Of a stretch of DNA of 64,000 nucleotides, positions 9,141-19,070 are shown in pieces (the stretch's first letter is position 1; each line of letters opens with the position of its first letter). The DNA is taken from NCBI GenBank assembly GCA_963761445.1, contig CAVXHV010000004.1:1116001-1180000 (forward strand), in the 5' to 3' direction. The DNA is from CAVXHV01 sp963761445 (GTDB lineage Bacteria > Planctomycetota > Planctomycetia > Isosphaerales > Isosphaeraceae). The position numbers and the translations under genes were made by a program. The notes beneath the pieces were generated by a model, which saw only the letters and a program-made list of their open reading frames with translations, did no database searches and was not told the origin of the DNA.

Positions 9141-11985
9141 ATGACCGACATCGATCTCGCCGTGACATTCCCGTCGCCTGGATTGATCCGACTTCGCAGC
9201 CGGGCCTTGTTCGGCGATTCCGACAACCCGACCTGTCGACGTTTCCTGGAGCGGGTGTTTCAGGTCGAAGAGATCTCGGATGTCACGATCACGAGCGGGG
9301 ATACGCCTCAGGCTGAGCTGCGCTTCTCCCCGAAGAGCTCGAAGCTTCAAGACGTCGTCAAGCGAGTCGGCGCCGTCCTGAGGCAGAGCGCGGACCAGGC
9401 GGTCGCCGCATCAAACGGCCACTCACGCAAGGCCCCGAGCGGCCGCGCCGGGCGGAATGGCCGCGCGCTTGAGAACGGGCTCGCTGTGACAAACGGACAA
9501 GCTCTGACGAATGGACACTCGCCGACGAAAGGGTACGCGCCGACGAACGGGTACGCGGCGACGAACGGACAGGCCCCGGTGAAAAAACGCGGTCAATCGA
9601 ACGGCCGCGCCGCGTTGAACGTGAACGGCCATGCGAGCCACGGCGTCCCTGCCGCACCCGTCTTCGAGCATCAAACCCCGCCTGACGAAGTGCCGGGCTT
9701 GACGGTCGCGAATGCCTCGACCGCCCGGGACAGGACCGGCGCCGTCCGGTATTTTCGCCACGGCTCGGTTGTGACGGGCTGGGAGATCAAACGCGATCAT
9801 CCTGGCCGGCTACGCCTCAAGAATCCGGTTCTCTACCGCCGTTCCGAGCTGTGTCAGGCCATCGAGCGGGAATTGGTGGGCATCCTGGGAATCGATCAGT
9901 ACAAGACCAGTTCGCTGACCTGCACGGTGCAGGTCGACTACGACCCGCGGCAGCTCAGCAAGCTCCAGGTGATCGAGATCCTCGACTCGGTCCTCGCGAG
10001 CACCGAGCACCCCACCGGTCTCGACAAGCCGGACCTTCACCTGCCCGTCTGCACGGTGTCGCTGCCAATCGCGGCGGCGGCCCAGTTCGCCTTCCCTCCG
10101 CTGTTGCCGGTGGCGGCAGCCGTGTTCGCCTACACCTCGATCCCGACGTTCAAGGAGGGGTATAAAGTCCTGTTCAAAGAGAAACGCCTCGGGGTGGACG
10201 TCCTCGACTCGATCGTGGTCGTCGGCTGTCTGGGGACCATGGCGATCTTCCCCGGAGCCGTGCTCTGCTGGTGCCTCGGCTTCGGTCGCGCGCTGGTCAA
10301 GAAGACGCAGGACAACTCCAAGAAGCTGCTGCTGAACGCTTTCGGCAAGCAGCCGCGCTACGTGTGGCTCTACCGAGACGGCGTCGAGGTGCAGGTGACG
10401 CTCGACCGGCTCGCGAAGGGCGACATCATCGTCGTCAGCACCGGCGAGGTTGTGCCGGTCGACGGGCACGTGGTGGAGGGAATGGCGATGATCGACCAGC
10501 ACGCGCTCACCGGCGAGTCGACACCCGCCGAGAAGGGCGTCGGTGACCGGGTCTTTGCCTCAACCGTGATGGTGGCCGGCAAGGTCTTCGTCTCGGTCGA
10601 GACCTCGGGCAGCGATACGGCCTCGGCCAAGATCAGCCAGATCTTGAACGACACGGCCGGTTACAAGCTCGCCTCGCAACACAAGGGCGAGCGCCTCGCC
10701 GACAAGGCGGTGATCCCGACCTTGACCATCGGCGCCGTCGGGATGGCCACGATGGGCCCCGCCGGCGCGGTCGCGGTCTTGAACAGCGACTTCGGCACCG
10801 GCATCCGCATGGCCGCGCCGCTGGCCATGCTCAGCTCGCTCGCTTTGTGCGCCAACAAGGGCATCCTGGTCAAGGACGGACGCGCGCTCGAGCTGATGAA
10901 CGAGGTCGATACGGTACTGTTCGACAAGACCGGCACCTTGACCCGCGAGCGGCCCGAGGTCGGGCGCATCATCGCCGCCCGCGGCTTCGACGCCGACGAG
11001 ATCCTCGGCTTCGCGGCGGCCGCCGAGCGGAAGTTCCATCACCCGATCGCGCAGGCGATTCTCCACAAGGCGGCAGAGCTCAACCTGACCCTGCCGCCGA
11101 CCGATGACACCCAGTACAAGGTCGGCTATGGCATCACGGTCCACGCCCTCGGGCACACCGTACGCGTCGGCAGCAGGCGGTTCATGGAGATGGAGGGAAT
11201 CCCGTTGCCGCGCGAGGTGAGTGTGGCTTTGGAAGAGGCGCACCGCGAGGGTTACACGATGGTCATGGTCGGCGTGGACGGCCGCCTGGGCGGAGCCATC
11301 GAGCTGCGCGCGTCGGTCCGCCCCGAGGTGCGCGAGATCATAAAGGGGCTGCGAGCGCGGGATCAAACATATCGCGATCATCTCGGGCGACCACGAGGCA
11401 CCAACCAGGAAGCTCGCCGAATCCCTGGGAATGGACCGCTACTTCGCCCAGGTCCTGCCTGCGGACAAGGCCGAGTACGTCGAGAAACTTCAGAACGAAG
11501 GATGCAAGGTCTGCTTCGTCGGCGACGGGATCAATGATTCGATCGCGCTCAAGAAGGCCAACGTGTCGATCTCACTGCGGGGTGCCTCGTCGATCGCGAC
11601 CGACACCGCCCAGATCGTCTTCCTGGAAGAAGGGCTCGCCAAGCTGTGCGAGCTGCGTGACATCGCCCGCGACCTCGATCACAACGTGAAGCGGAGCTGG
11701 TCGATGATCCTGGCTCCCAACATCGCCTGCATCGCGGGCGTCTTCACGTTGGGTTTCGGTATCATGGCGTCGGTCGTGACCAATAACGTCGCCGCCTTGG
11801 CGGCGCTCGGCAATGGCATCCTGCCGCTCCGCAAGGTCGCCCAGATCGAGGCCGAGCGCCGGCACCGGCTGGAGATGAGCCAGCAGCTCTACGGGCTTGA
11901 GAGAAACGCTTCAGCCGCGCCGCCTGCCGCGACCACTCGACGGGGCAAGCCGGGCCGCCAGCCGCGCCGCGGTCGCGCATCGTAG
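9141..11985 (+). CDS. P1B-type heavy-metal-transporting ATPase (one frameshift)
   Basis: The P-type ATPase signatures are all present: the actuator 'ALTGESTPAEK' (TGES near 10509), the phosphorylation site 'FDKTGTLTRE' (Asp near 10923), the nucleotide-binding 'FHHPIAQAI' and the hinge 'VGDGINDSIALKKA'. The N-terminus has two ferredoxin-like segments without clear CxxC. They are separated by a linker of about 80 residues rich in Asn-Gly repeats (9414-9650). The membrane helix before the P-domain, where P1B pumps usually have CPC, reads 'NSDFGTGIRMAAPLAML' with no cysteine. The frame breaks near 11359, where adding one G to GGG restores 'GIKHIAIISGDHEAPTRKLAESL' as separate short blocks; the reconstructed length is about 948 residues. 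The transported ion is not clear. Confidence 0.88.
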
Positions 11986-12088
11986 ACTCCGGACGCCCGA
12001 TTCCCAGCGAGCTTCGACCGCAATTCAAGAAACCGCTGTTGACCGCGGCGCGATCGTCCTCATTCACCAACCGGAAGAAGAGGGAAAG

Positions 12089-12424
12089 TTGCAAAAATCC
12101 AAGCCGGAAGTCCATGCGGATGCAGGAGGCCACGAGTATCGGTTCGATGTCGAGTCGAACGACGACGCCGAAGAAATCCGACGGATCCGGGCGATGCCCA
12201 AGGAAGTCGGCGTGCTGCTGATGGTCGCCGGCATCGGCGGGGTCTTGCTGCCCGGCCCGGTTGGAACCCCTTTTCTCGTCCTGGGCGCCGTCATGCTCTG
12301 GCCCAGGGCGTTCGGCCACCTGGAGGAATTTGTGGAGGAACGCTTCCCTCGAGTGCATCACCAGAGCATGCGCCAGATCAAACGATTCCTGGACGACCTG
12401 GAACGACGGTATCCCCCCAAATAA
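12089..12424 (+). CDS. Small membrane protein with PGPGW-like motif
   Basis: The protein has about 111 residues. Its centre is a hydrophobic hairpin, 'VGVLLMVAGIGGVLLPGP' followed by 'GTPFLVLGAVMLWPRAF', similar to the PGPGW family of small membrane proteins. The C-terminus is charged and helical ('MRQIKRFLDDLERRYP'). I chose the TTG at 12089 because AGAGGGAAAG lies just upstream; the frame is open further back but that stretch overlaps low-complexity sequence. The stop codon lies inside the left inverted repeat of the neighbouring transposase unit. Function unknown. Confidence 0.6.
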   Translation: MQKSKPEVHADAGGHEYRFDVESNDDAEEIRRIRAMPKEVGVLLMVAGIGGVLLPGPVGTPFLVLGAVMLWPRAFGHLEEFVEERFPRVHHQSMRQIKRFLDDLERRYPPK

Positions 12425-12439
12425 AAGGTGTCAGGAACC
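12423..12439. repeat. Left 17-bp terminal inverted repeat of the REP-transposase unit
   Basis: The sequence AAAAGGTGTCAGGAACC is the exact reverse complement of 13156-13172. The repeat brackets the transposase gene and overlaps the ends of genes on both sides. Confidence 0.85.
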
Positions 12440-13113
12440 GTTTCCCTGCTTTTTGGGCCGCCCGCGGGGCCGAACGCTTGATTCCAGTCCCAGTTCCCGC
12501 ACCGTGTGGTCCGTCCACCCTTCATCGCCAAACGGACTGCAACGCTGAATGCTCAGGCGCAATGCGTGTAGCTCGGCTTCCGTCTGCGCCGCGTTGACAT
12601 GCTCGACCCAGCTCGACTTGCGAGGCAACGGCCACGCGGCCAGCAGCTCCTTGTCTTCGGCAGAGCCGCGCAGCCACCGATAGAGGCTGCTCCACCGCCA
12701 TTGCTCGGCCCGCCGCACAGGTTCGCACGCAGTGCATTCCGCTCCACATATCGGGCGACCATGTAAAAATGCTCGTCCTCCTGGATCGGAAACGACTTGA
12801 ACCGCCCCTGGTACACGTGCCCCGAACCGGTCGAGCCGCGATGCGCATGCCAGCGCTGGGTGTGCGTCAGCGTCAGCCAGCCGGCGAACTGCGATAACTC
12901 CCCATCCTTCTTGGGCCAGACGACCAGGTGCCAGTGATTTGGCATCAAGCAATAGGCAAGCAGCCGAATTTTCGACCTGGCAACAGCTTCCCGCAGCACC
13001 TCCTCGAACGCTTCATAATCCCCGCTGTCCTCGAAAATCGTCATCCGCGCATTGGCACGGTTCAGAAGATGATAAACATAACCCCCTTCAGCGGCCCGAT
13101 GTGGTCTTCCCAT
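12431..13113 (-). CDS. REP-associated tyrosine transposase (Y1 transposase, IS200-like fold; one frameshift)
   Basis: The start 'GGYVYHLLNRANARMTIFED' and the metal-binding 'LMPNHWHLVVWP' with the HxH pair are typical of RAYT proteins. These are single-strand endonucleases that mobilise REP palindromes. The catalytic tyrosine is expected in 'EHFYMVARYVERNALRANL', where Y and N are present. The frame breaks near 12718; adding one G (CTGTGCGG to CTGGTGCGG) continues as 'VRRAEQWRWSSLYRWLRG', the usual RAYT C-terminal part, ending in a basic tail. The gene lies inside 17-bp inverted repeats. It is one of the few clearly mobile genes in the window. Confidence 0.88.
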
Positions 13114-13143
13114 GCCTGCCTAGATTACTCGGCCCACGCTCGA

Positions 13144-13172
13144 GTGTCAATTATTGGTTCCTGACACCTTTT
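13144..13172. repeat. Right inverted repeat and REP-like hairpin of the transposase unit
   Basis: 13156-13172 (GGTTCCTGACACCTTTT) is the perfect reverse complement of 12423-12439. In addition GTGTCA (13144-13149) and TGACAC (13162-13167) form a hairpin with a 12-base loop. This is the kind of structure RAYT enzymes recognise. Confidence 0.8.
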
Positions 13173-14470
13173 CCCTCGACGCCCGCCGCAAACGGCAGCT
13201 CAACGCGGTCTGACGCCACCCGTTTCGTGATTGGCGTGGTCAGATCGACTTCGAAAGGTGATGCCACGCTGTTGCCGGCGACGTCCTCGAGCTCGCTGCC
13301 GACCACCAGGCGGTAGGTTCCTGTTCGCCAAGGTTTCCCTGGAACGAACCGCCAGATTGTTTCCGATTCGCTGATTGAAATCGCCCCGACAACCTCGCGA
13401 CCTTCGGGATCGAGAACCCCAACGACTCGCTCGACCAGCGCCCGATCAAGCGGTTCCGGAAAGCGAGCTTCGAGCGCATCACGAGTGCCGGCCTGCGGAA
13501 CCAAGAGAGTCCACTTCTTCGGATCCGGCATCGACTCATCCGGCGGCCCCGCCCGGAACGTGCGGCGAAAGTCGGATTGAAGCGAGTTACCCGCGGCGTC
13601 CGTCCATCCCCGATTGACAACCAGGCAATACGACTTCCCCGACTCGAGCACCGGGCCGAACATCTCCCGCGGCTTCAGCCCCCGCTTGATCCTTCCCGGG
13701 TCGATGAAGAGCGTGAATCGCTTGCCGTCCGGCGACCAGAGCTCTTCCTCCAGCTCGAGAAATGGAGCATGCACCGGCTTGTTGGTCGCCAGGTCGATCA
13801 GCTTGAGATGCTGATAAGCTTCGCCCCGGCTCATCGGCGCCGAGAAGTGAATGTAGAACCGCAGCAAGTTCTCCGGCAACTGATCGCCCGATGGGTAAAC
13901 CGCGGTGACACTTGCAGGCGTGACCTGCGTTCTCTCGATCGAGAACGTGCTGGCAACAGGGCGCTCGGCGGTCTTCGGCTGGGTGATCGCAATCGCTGGA
14001 GAAAGCTCCTTTGCGAGCGATCGCAGCCGGGCCGGGTCAAATGTGGCGCGGTAAACAACGCCGAATTCAGGAGGAAACCGCGGTACGAACCGGATCACCC
14101 TGTCAGCGATCTCGTACCTTCCCCAGAGCGGCGGAGCTTCCTCTGCACCCGCCTTGGAATCGCTCACGACGCGAACCGAGAAAAATGAAGTCCATTGGCT
14201 CGGAGTGAGCTGCTTCGATTCCAGGACCGAGAGGATCGAAGGGTCAACACCGAGGACGCCGGCACACACCTTGCCATCTTTCGACTCGACCGCCGGCATC
14301 CAGCGAATCGCTGGCCCGGTTGGTGGCGGCGGCTTGGCCTTTGCGTCATCGTCCCCAGCGCGGATCAACTCAACAGGCGCACTCGACTCGCCCGGAGCGG
14401 GGCACCCTGAGAGTGCCACCGCCCCGCATGCGAGCAGAAAGTACGAGGAACTTGCACGCCACGCGATCAC
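13151..14470 (-). CDS. Lipoprotein with bacterial Ig-like (SbsA/Big_5-type) repeats
   Basis: The N-terminus has a lipobox 'LLACGAVALSGC', so the mature protein should be lipid-anchored. Two segments resemble the SbsA Ig-like fold: 'FYIHFSAPMSRGEA' with a following 'DAAGNSLQSDFRRTF', and 'ARFPEPLDRALV' with 'LEDVAGNSVASPFEVDL'. The GTG start at 14470 overlaps the stop of the upstream gene as GTGA, so the two are translationally coupled. The last six residues (KGVRNQ) and the approach to the stop codon are encoded by the right inverted repeat of the transposase unit, so that element appears to have rewritten the C-terminus. Role unknown. Confidence 0.7.
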   Translation of the reverse strand: MIAWRASSSYFLLACGAVALSGCPAPGESSAPVELIRAGDDDAKAKPPPPTGPAIRWMPAVESKDGKVCAGVLGVDPSILSVLESKQLTPSQWTSFFSVRVVSDSKAGAEEAPPLWGRYEIADRVIRFVPRFPPEFGVVYRATFDPARLRSLAKELSPAIAITQPKTAERPVASTFSIERTQVTPASVTAVYPSGDQLPENLLRFYIHFSAPMSRGEAYQHLKLIDLATNKPVHAPFLELEEELWSPDGKRFTLFIDPGRIKRGLKPREMFGPVLESGKSYCLVVNRGWTDAAGNSLQSDFRRTFRAGPPDESMPDPKKWTLLVPQAGTRDALEARFPEPLDRALVERVVGVLDPEGREVVGAISISESETIWRFVPGKPWRTGTYRLVVGSELEDVAGNSVASPFEVDLTTPITKRVASDRVELPFAAGVEGKGVRNQ

Positions 14471-15596
14471 GGCAACTCGATCGTCTCGAGATTCAAGGCC
14501 CCGTCAGACTCGGCTTTCACCAGAATGACCGCATGGGTCTTGTCGAGCTGGTCCATCTGCTGCACGCCCTTGAGACTCTCGATCGTTTCGTAGCCCAGCC
14601 CCTTCTTGCCGCCACCGGTAACGGGCTCGGTGATCCCGGCGCTTCACCCGCACTGGCGGTCGGGATTTTCATCACGCCGCGAGCGCTGTTGGTCATGAGC
14701 AGATAGTCTTTGCCGTCCTTCTGGTACATGATCATGTCGAGCGGATTGTTGCGATTTCCCAGCTCGGCGATCGTGGTTCCCTTGACGTGGGCACCGGCCT
14801 TCAGCTCGGAAACCGGAATCTTCACCAGCGGTGTGCACTGGTAAGCCGCCAGCATGTACGGGTCGCTGCCGATGCGATACGTCACGAAGGTGCGAATCGG
14901 CGACCTGGTCTCGAACCGGCCGTGCGCCCCGTGATAGATCTCAATCGCCGCCCCGTCGATCCCCTCGCTGCTGAACGGGTAGGGAATGGCGATCAAGCGT
15001 GACGAGAACTCCTCGTTCGACAGGCCCGCGACGAAAACGCGGCCGTCGGCAAAGGCCAGGTCGGTGATCGACTGGCTTCGCGGGCTCGGTCCGCGGCCCC
15101 CCTGGGCCTGGGCACCTGCGACCGGCGCATTCGGAATCTCGACCTTGGAGAACGGAATGTTCTCGAGCGAAACCTCTTCGATCTTCCCATCCGCCTTGAC
15201 CCTGGCCAGAAGCGGTGCCGCATCCGGCCCGCGGCCCCGCGAAACGCCCAGGTAAATATTCCCGGATCGCGGGTTCACAGCCAGATCGTTGATCGTGAGC
15301 TGTTGCGGCGTCGTTCCAATCATCTTGGCGATCGTGCCCGAGACATCCTTCACCTCGACTCGGCCCTTTTCCGCCGCTTCCGTCTTGTCGCCCGTGTCAA
15401 TCGCGAAGATCGCCGCACCCGCCGTATCACCCACAAACAGTATGCCGTCCGGGCCGAAGGCGAGCTTGTCGATCGACTTCACGTCCGGTTTGCCCTCCTT
15501 CAAACCACCAGCTCGCTCCGCGCCGGATGCCACCGGCACCATCATGCATAACCCGATCAGGGCCAACGCCGCTTTGCGAATTCGATTCGCGGGCAT
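14467..15596 (-). CDS. Secreted propeller-like protein (one frameshift)
   Basis: After a signal peptide ('ALALIGLCMMVPVASGA') the protein has propeller-like strands such as 'IDKLAFGPDGILFVGDT' and 'INDLAVNPRSGNIYLGVSRG'. No enzyme motif is seen. The ATG at 15596 is preferred because AAAGGAG lies 9 bases before it; an upstream start at 15623 lacks such a site. The frame breaks near 14636. One added base restores 'ITEPVTGGGKKGLGYETIE' and a stop at 14467-14469 that overlaps the start of the next gene. With the coupled lipoprotein this forms a two-gene unit, possibly for a surface complex. Confidence 0.65.
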
Positions 15597-15716
15597 GTCC
15601 GATGCTCCTTTGATGTTGAACAACCCGACTCAAGTCGCACGACTCGAAACCGCATTATCGCCGGGCAAGGTGAGGAATCAACGCTTCAGTCGCGAAACTT
15701 TGGCGAATTCCCTTGA

Positions 15717-15825
15717 TTAAACCGTGCACGCGAGCAGGCATCGATCCCTGCGGCGGTACAATCCGCGCACACGCCATACCCTAATAAGCGACAACCCTCG
15801 ATCTTGCGCCCCGTGCCGGGCTCTA
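15717..15825. other. Short gap between hflX and the propeller gene; no gene seen
   Basis: About 220 bases between 15597 and the hflX stop near 15823 contain only short, overlapping frames with no family resemblance. A frame through 15686-15913 on the minus strand is a shadow of hflX. Confidence 0.5.
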
Positions 15826-17193
15826 CGACGCGCACAAACGCTGGCCGCCGCCGGTCTGTACGTCGACGCCGTTTTCCAGCAGGAACTCGAGGCAGCGCAT
15901 CGGAAGCCGGCACGAGACCCGCACCCGATCGTCGTCGCTATACACCCGCTCGCGAATCTGCCCGTGCTGGGCAAGATAGGCGAGCACCCGGCCGTTGGCC
16001 ACGCCGGTTTCCACAAGCGCATCGAGCGATCGTTCTTCGAGGGCGTTTCGTACCGCGTGTTCCAGGTCATCGAGGCCCTCGCCGCGTGCCGCGCTGATGG
16101 CGACCGACCGCGCATGATGGGCCTCAAGCACGTCCAGGTACGACCGGTCGGGCACCCGGTCCGTTTTGTTCAGCACGAGCAAGGTTGCATGGTCTTCCAG
16201 CCCCAGCTCGGCCAGCACCGCCTTGACGGCCTGGATTTGTGCTTCGGCCTCGATACTCGACGCATCAACCACGTGCAAAAGAAGATCGGCCTGTCGCGCT
16301 TCCTCGAGAGTCGCCTTGAATGAGGCGACGAGCGCGTGCGGCAAGTCGCGGATGAACCCGACCGTGTCCGAGAGCAGCGCATAGCCACCTCCGGCAAACC
16401 GCCAGCGGCGGGTGCGGGTATCGAGCGTTGCAAACAGCTTGTCTTGCACCAGCACGCCCGCCTCGGTGAGCGCATTCATCAGGGTGCTTTTGCCGGCGTT
16501 GGTGTAGCCCACCAGCGAGACCGTCGGCACGGCGTCGCGGCTGGCGACCTCGCGTTCCTTGCGGGCCTGAATCTTCTCGAGCTTCCCCTTCAGCTCCTGG
16601 ATCCGGTGGGAGACAATTCGCCGGTCTTCTTCGAGTTGCTTTTCGCCAGGCCCGCGCAGACCGATACCCCCCTTGTACCGCGAAAGGTGCGTCCACATCC
16701 GCTTCAGCCGTGGCATCGCATATTCAAGCTGCGCCAGCTCGACTTGCAGATGGGCCTCGTGGGTTCGCGCGTGCGTCGCGAAGATGTCGAGGATCACCTC
16801 AGTGCGGTCCACGACCTTCACCTCGAGCTTTCTCTCGAGGTTGCGCGTCTGGGCCGGCCCCAGGTCGTTGTCAAAGACAACCACGTCCGCCTCGTGCGCA
16901 TCGACCAGAAGCTTGAGCTCGTTGACCTTGCCCGAGCCGATGTAGGTCGCGATATCGACCTGGTGTCGCTTCTGCAGCATCTCGCCGACCACGTTGAGAT
17001 CGGCAGTCTTCGCCAACCCGCGCAGCTCTTCAAGCGGATCGTCGGGCGTCGTATCGGTGCGAGGCAGGATCACACCGACTAAGATGGCACGTTCTTGACG
17101 TCCGAGCCGCTCGATGCGTTTTGTGTCAATCAAGGGGGAAATTGACCTCGCTGCCATGGACGGATTGAGAATGCCCTTGCCGGGCCACGTCAC
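15823..17193 (-). CDS. hflX: GTPase HflX
   Basis: Intact, 456 residues. The N-terminal HflX domain contains 'DLGPAQTRNLE' and 'VVDRTEVILDIFA', followed by the glycine-rich 'GIGLRGPGEKQLEEDRR'. The G domain has the P-loop 'GYTNAGKSTL', switch II 'DTVGFIRDLP' and the base-binding 'LNKTD'. HflX binds ribosomes and splits stalled or heat-damaged 70S particles. The GTG start at 17193 is the longest choice; the ATG at 17156 (MAARSIS) is equally possible. The gene lies downstream of truB on the same strand. Confidence 0.96.
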   Translation of the reverse strand: MTWPGKGILNPSMAARSISPLIDTKRIERLGRQERAILVGVILPRTDTTPDDPLEELRGLAKTADLNVVGEMLQKRHQVDIATYIGSGKVNELKLLVDAHEADVVVFDNDLGPAQTRNLERKLEVKVVDRTEVILDIFATHARTHEAHLQVELAQLEYAMPRLKRMWTHLSRYKGGIGLRGPGEKQLEEDRRIVSHRIQELKGKLEKIQARKEREVASRDAVPTVSLVGYTNAGKSTLMNALTEAGVLVQDKLFATLDTRTRRWRFAGGGYALLSDTVGFIRDLPHALVASFKATLEEARQADLLLHVVDASSIEAEAQIQAVKAVLAELGLEDHATLLVLNKTDRVPDRSYLDVLEAHHARSVAISAARGEGLDDLEHAVRNALEERSLDALVETGVANGRVLAYLAQHGQIRERVYSDDDRVRVSCRLPMRCLEFLLENGVDVQTGGGQRLCAS

Positions 17194-17369
17194 ACCTGAA
17201 TTCTAAGTCGCCGGCAGAATCCCGTCAACGACAGGACCCTACTTTCGACAACCATCCCAGGATCGTACTGTCATCGCGTCAGCCGATTGAGACACAATCT
17301 CCCGCCTCCCGGTTCGCGACTCCCACGTTGTGAGCGAATTCTGCAGGGTCCGCTTATTGTGGACCACCT

Positions 17370-18263
17370 TCACCGATCAAGACCCTGCCGCGGTTGGAGG
17401 AGTCTCCGCTCAAAGTCGGGCGCGGCCAGGGCGATCAAGCGAGAGTTGTCATCCACTAGCGCCACCATGGCCTCCCCCGCCTCGCCCTGGGCCATGTTAT
17501 CGGGCATCGCGACGGTTCGGCCGTGGGTCACAGCTTCGATCCCCGCGGCATCGACGCGAAGCGTCTTCAGGTGAGCAACCGCATCGAGCGGCGGGCGGAT
17601 CACCATGCCGATGTTTTCCGACGAAAGCTCTTGCGGGTCCGTCGCTTGCTCCCGCGTGAACGGGCCGATCCTGGTGCGCTCGAGCGTCTCGACCAAGCCT
17701 CCGCAACCGAGCGTCACGCCCAGGTCACGCGCAATCGCGCGGATGTACGTACCTTTTGAACAGTCGATCTCGAGCTCGAGGTGGGGCCAGGAATATCCGA
17801 TTGCCTCGATGCGGTCGATCTGAACGCAGCGCGGGGCGATTTCGACGGTCTGGCCCGCGCGGGCCAGGTCGTACGCACGCCGGCCCTTGATCTTCACGGC
17901 CGAATACTCCGGAGGCGTTTGCACGACCTTGCCCACGAGCCTCGCCAGCGCTTCCCGCACCTCCAGGAGTGGCGGCACCCTGGGTTTTTCCTCCACGACG
18001 ATCGAGCCGAGGGCATCGTCGGTATCGCTGCGAGCTCCCAGCCGGATGACGGTTTTGTAGGACTTGCCAAGGTCCTGGATGACTTCCGTCAGCCTGGTCG
18101 CCACGCCCACGCAAACGATCAGGATGCCGCTGGCGAGTGGGTCGAGAGTTCCCGCATGGCCCACCTTCACGCGCGGCAGCAACTCTGCGACGCGGTTCAC
18201 CAGGTCACGCGAGGTTGGCCCGGTGGGTTTGTCAAGCACGATGATTCCCGCCGCCTTGCGCAT
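17370..18263 (-). CDS. truB: tRNA pseudouridine(55) synthase TruB
   Basis: The catalytic motif 'GHAGTLDPLASGIL' contains the essential aspartate. Also present are 'LGKSYKTVIRLG' and the later 'CSKGTYIRAIARDLG', all diagnostic of TruB. The enzyme makes pseudouridine 55 in the T-loop of tRNAs. The ATG at 18263 (MRKAAGIIVLDK) fits the family start and has AAAGGGAGA directly before it. The longer frame to 18329 adds residues not expected in TruB. The gene is intact and is followed by hflX on the same strand after about 180 bases. Confidence 0.96.
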   Translation of the reverse strand: MRKAAGIIVLDKPTGPTSRDLVNRVAELLPRVKVGHAGTLDPLASGILIVCVGVATRLTEVIQDLGKSYKTVIRLGARSDTDDALGSIVVEEKPRVPPLLEVREALARLVGKVVQTPPEYSAVKIKGRRAYDLARAGQTVEIAPRCVQIDRIEAIGYSWPHLELEIDCSKGTYIRAIARDLGVTLGCGGLVETLERTRIGPFTREQATDPQELSSENIGMVIRPPLDAVAHLKTLRVDAAGIEAVTHGRTVAMPDNMAQGEAGEAMVALVDDNSRLIALAAPDFERRLLQPRQGLDR

Positions 18264-18500
18264 TCTCCCTTTGTAGGTGAGCCGCCCCGGGTTTTCGTTC
18301 GTGGATCGAGCCCGGCGCGGCCATCCCACACATTCCCTTCGCCCTGCGATTCATCCTCGGCCACGACCGCCATTGATTGACTCCTTCCAGAACACTGCTT
18401 GACGCGAACTCCCGCCCCAATTAGCGTAGCTTCCGTGAGGACGCCTCCGAGCGGTTCCCGACCGCCTTGGCGGCCGCTCAATCCCGCTTCCGATGACACG

Positions 18501-19070
18501 ATGCCCATTCTTCCGCCCGAACCTGACTGTTTCCCGGCTGAGCTCTGGGAAAACGGTGCGTCATCGGCCCCCACCGATGGATCCGTCTGGTGGTGCCTGC
18601 ATACCAAACCGCGCCAGGAGAAGGCAATTGCCCGCGAGCTGCGCAACTCGGGAGTCGCCTATTACCTGCCCCAGGTAACGAAGGAGAGCCGCACGCCTCA
18701 GGGCAGGCGAATCGAGTCGATCGTCCCCCTCTTTCCCGGCTACATGTTCCTGAAGGGGCAGGACGAAGATCGGCTGGTCGCGCTCCGGGGAAACCGGCTC
18801 GTCGCCGTGCTGGACGTCGCCGATCAGGAGGCCCTGGCTCGGGATCTTCGCCAGATCCACACCTTGATCAATTCGGGCCTCGTCGTCACCGCAGAGGCCT
18901 CCGTCCCGATCGGCGCCACCGTGCGCGTGGTGAACGGTCCGCTCAAGGGCCTCATCGGGAAAGTGATCAAACGCGCCAACCGTGATCACTTCGCCGCGGC
19001 CGTGCAGTTCCTGGGCCGCAGTGCGACCGTTCTGCTCCAGGATTGGCAGGTCGAGCGGGTCGCTGGATGA
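18501..19070 (+). CDS. NusG-like transcription antitermination factor (RfaH/UpxY type)
   Basis: The NGN domain is seen in 'WWCLHTKPRQEKAIAREL' and 'VPLFPGYMFLKG', and a KOW motif near the end in 'GATVRVVNGPLKGLIGKV'. Its separation from ribosomal genes and the short N-terminal extension suggest a specialised NusG paralogue rather than the housekeeping factor. Such proteins usually sit at the head of surface polysaccharide operons, but the next gene here is on the opposite strand, so its target is elsewhere. The ATG at 18501 was chosen because the preceding in-frame stretch looks non-coding. Confidence 0.85.
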   Translation: MPILPPEPDCFPAELWENGASSAPTDGSVWWCLHTKPRQEKAIARELRNSGVAYYLPQVTKESRTPQGRRIESIVPLFPGYMFLKGQDEDRLVALRGNRLVAVLDVADQEALARDLRQIHTLINSGLVVTAEASVPIGATVRVVNGPLKGLIGKVIKRANRDHFAAAVQFLGRSATVLLQDWQVERVAG

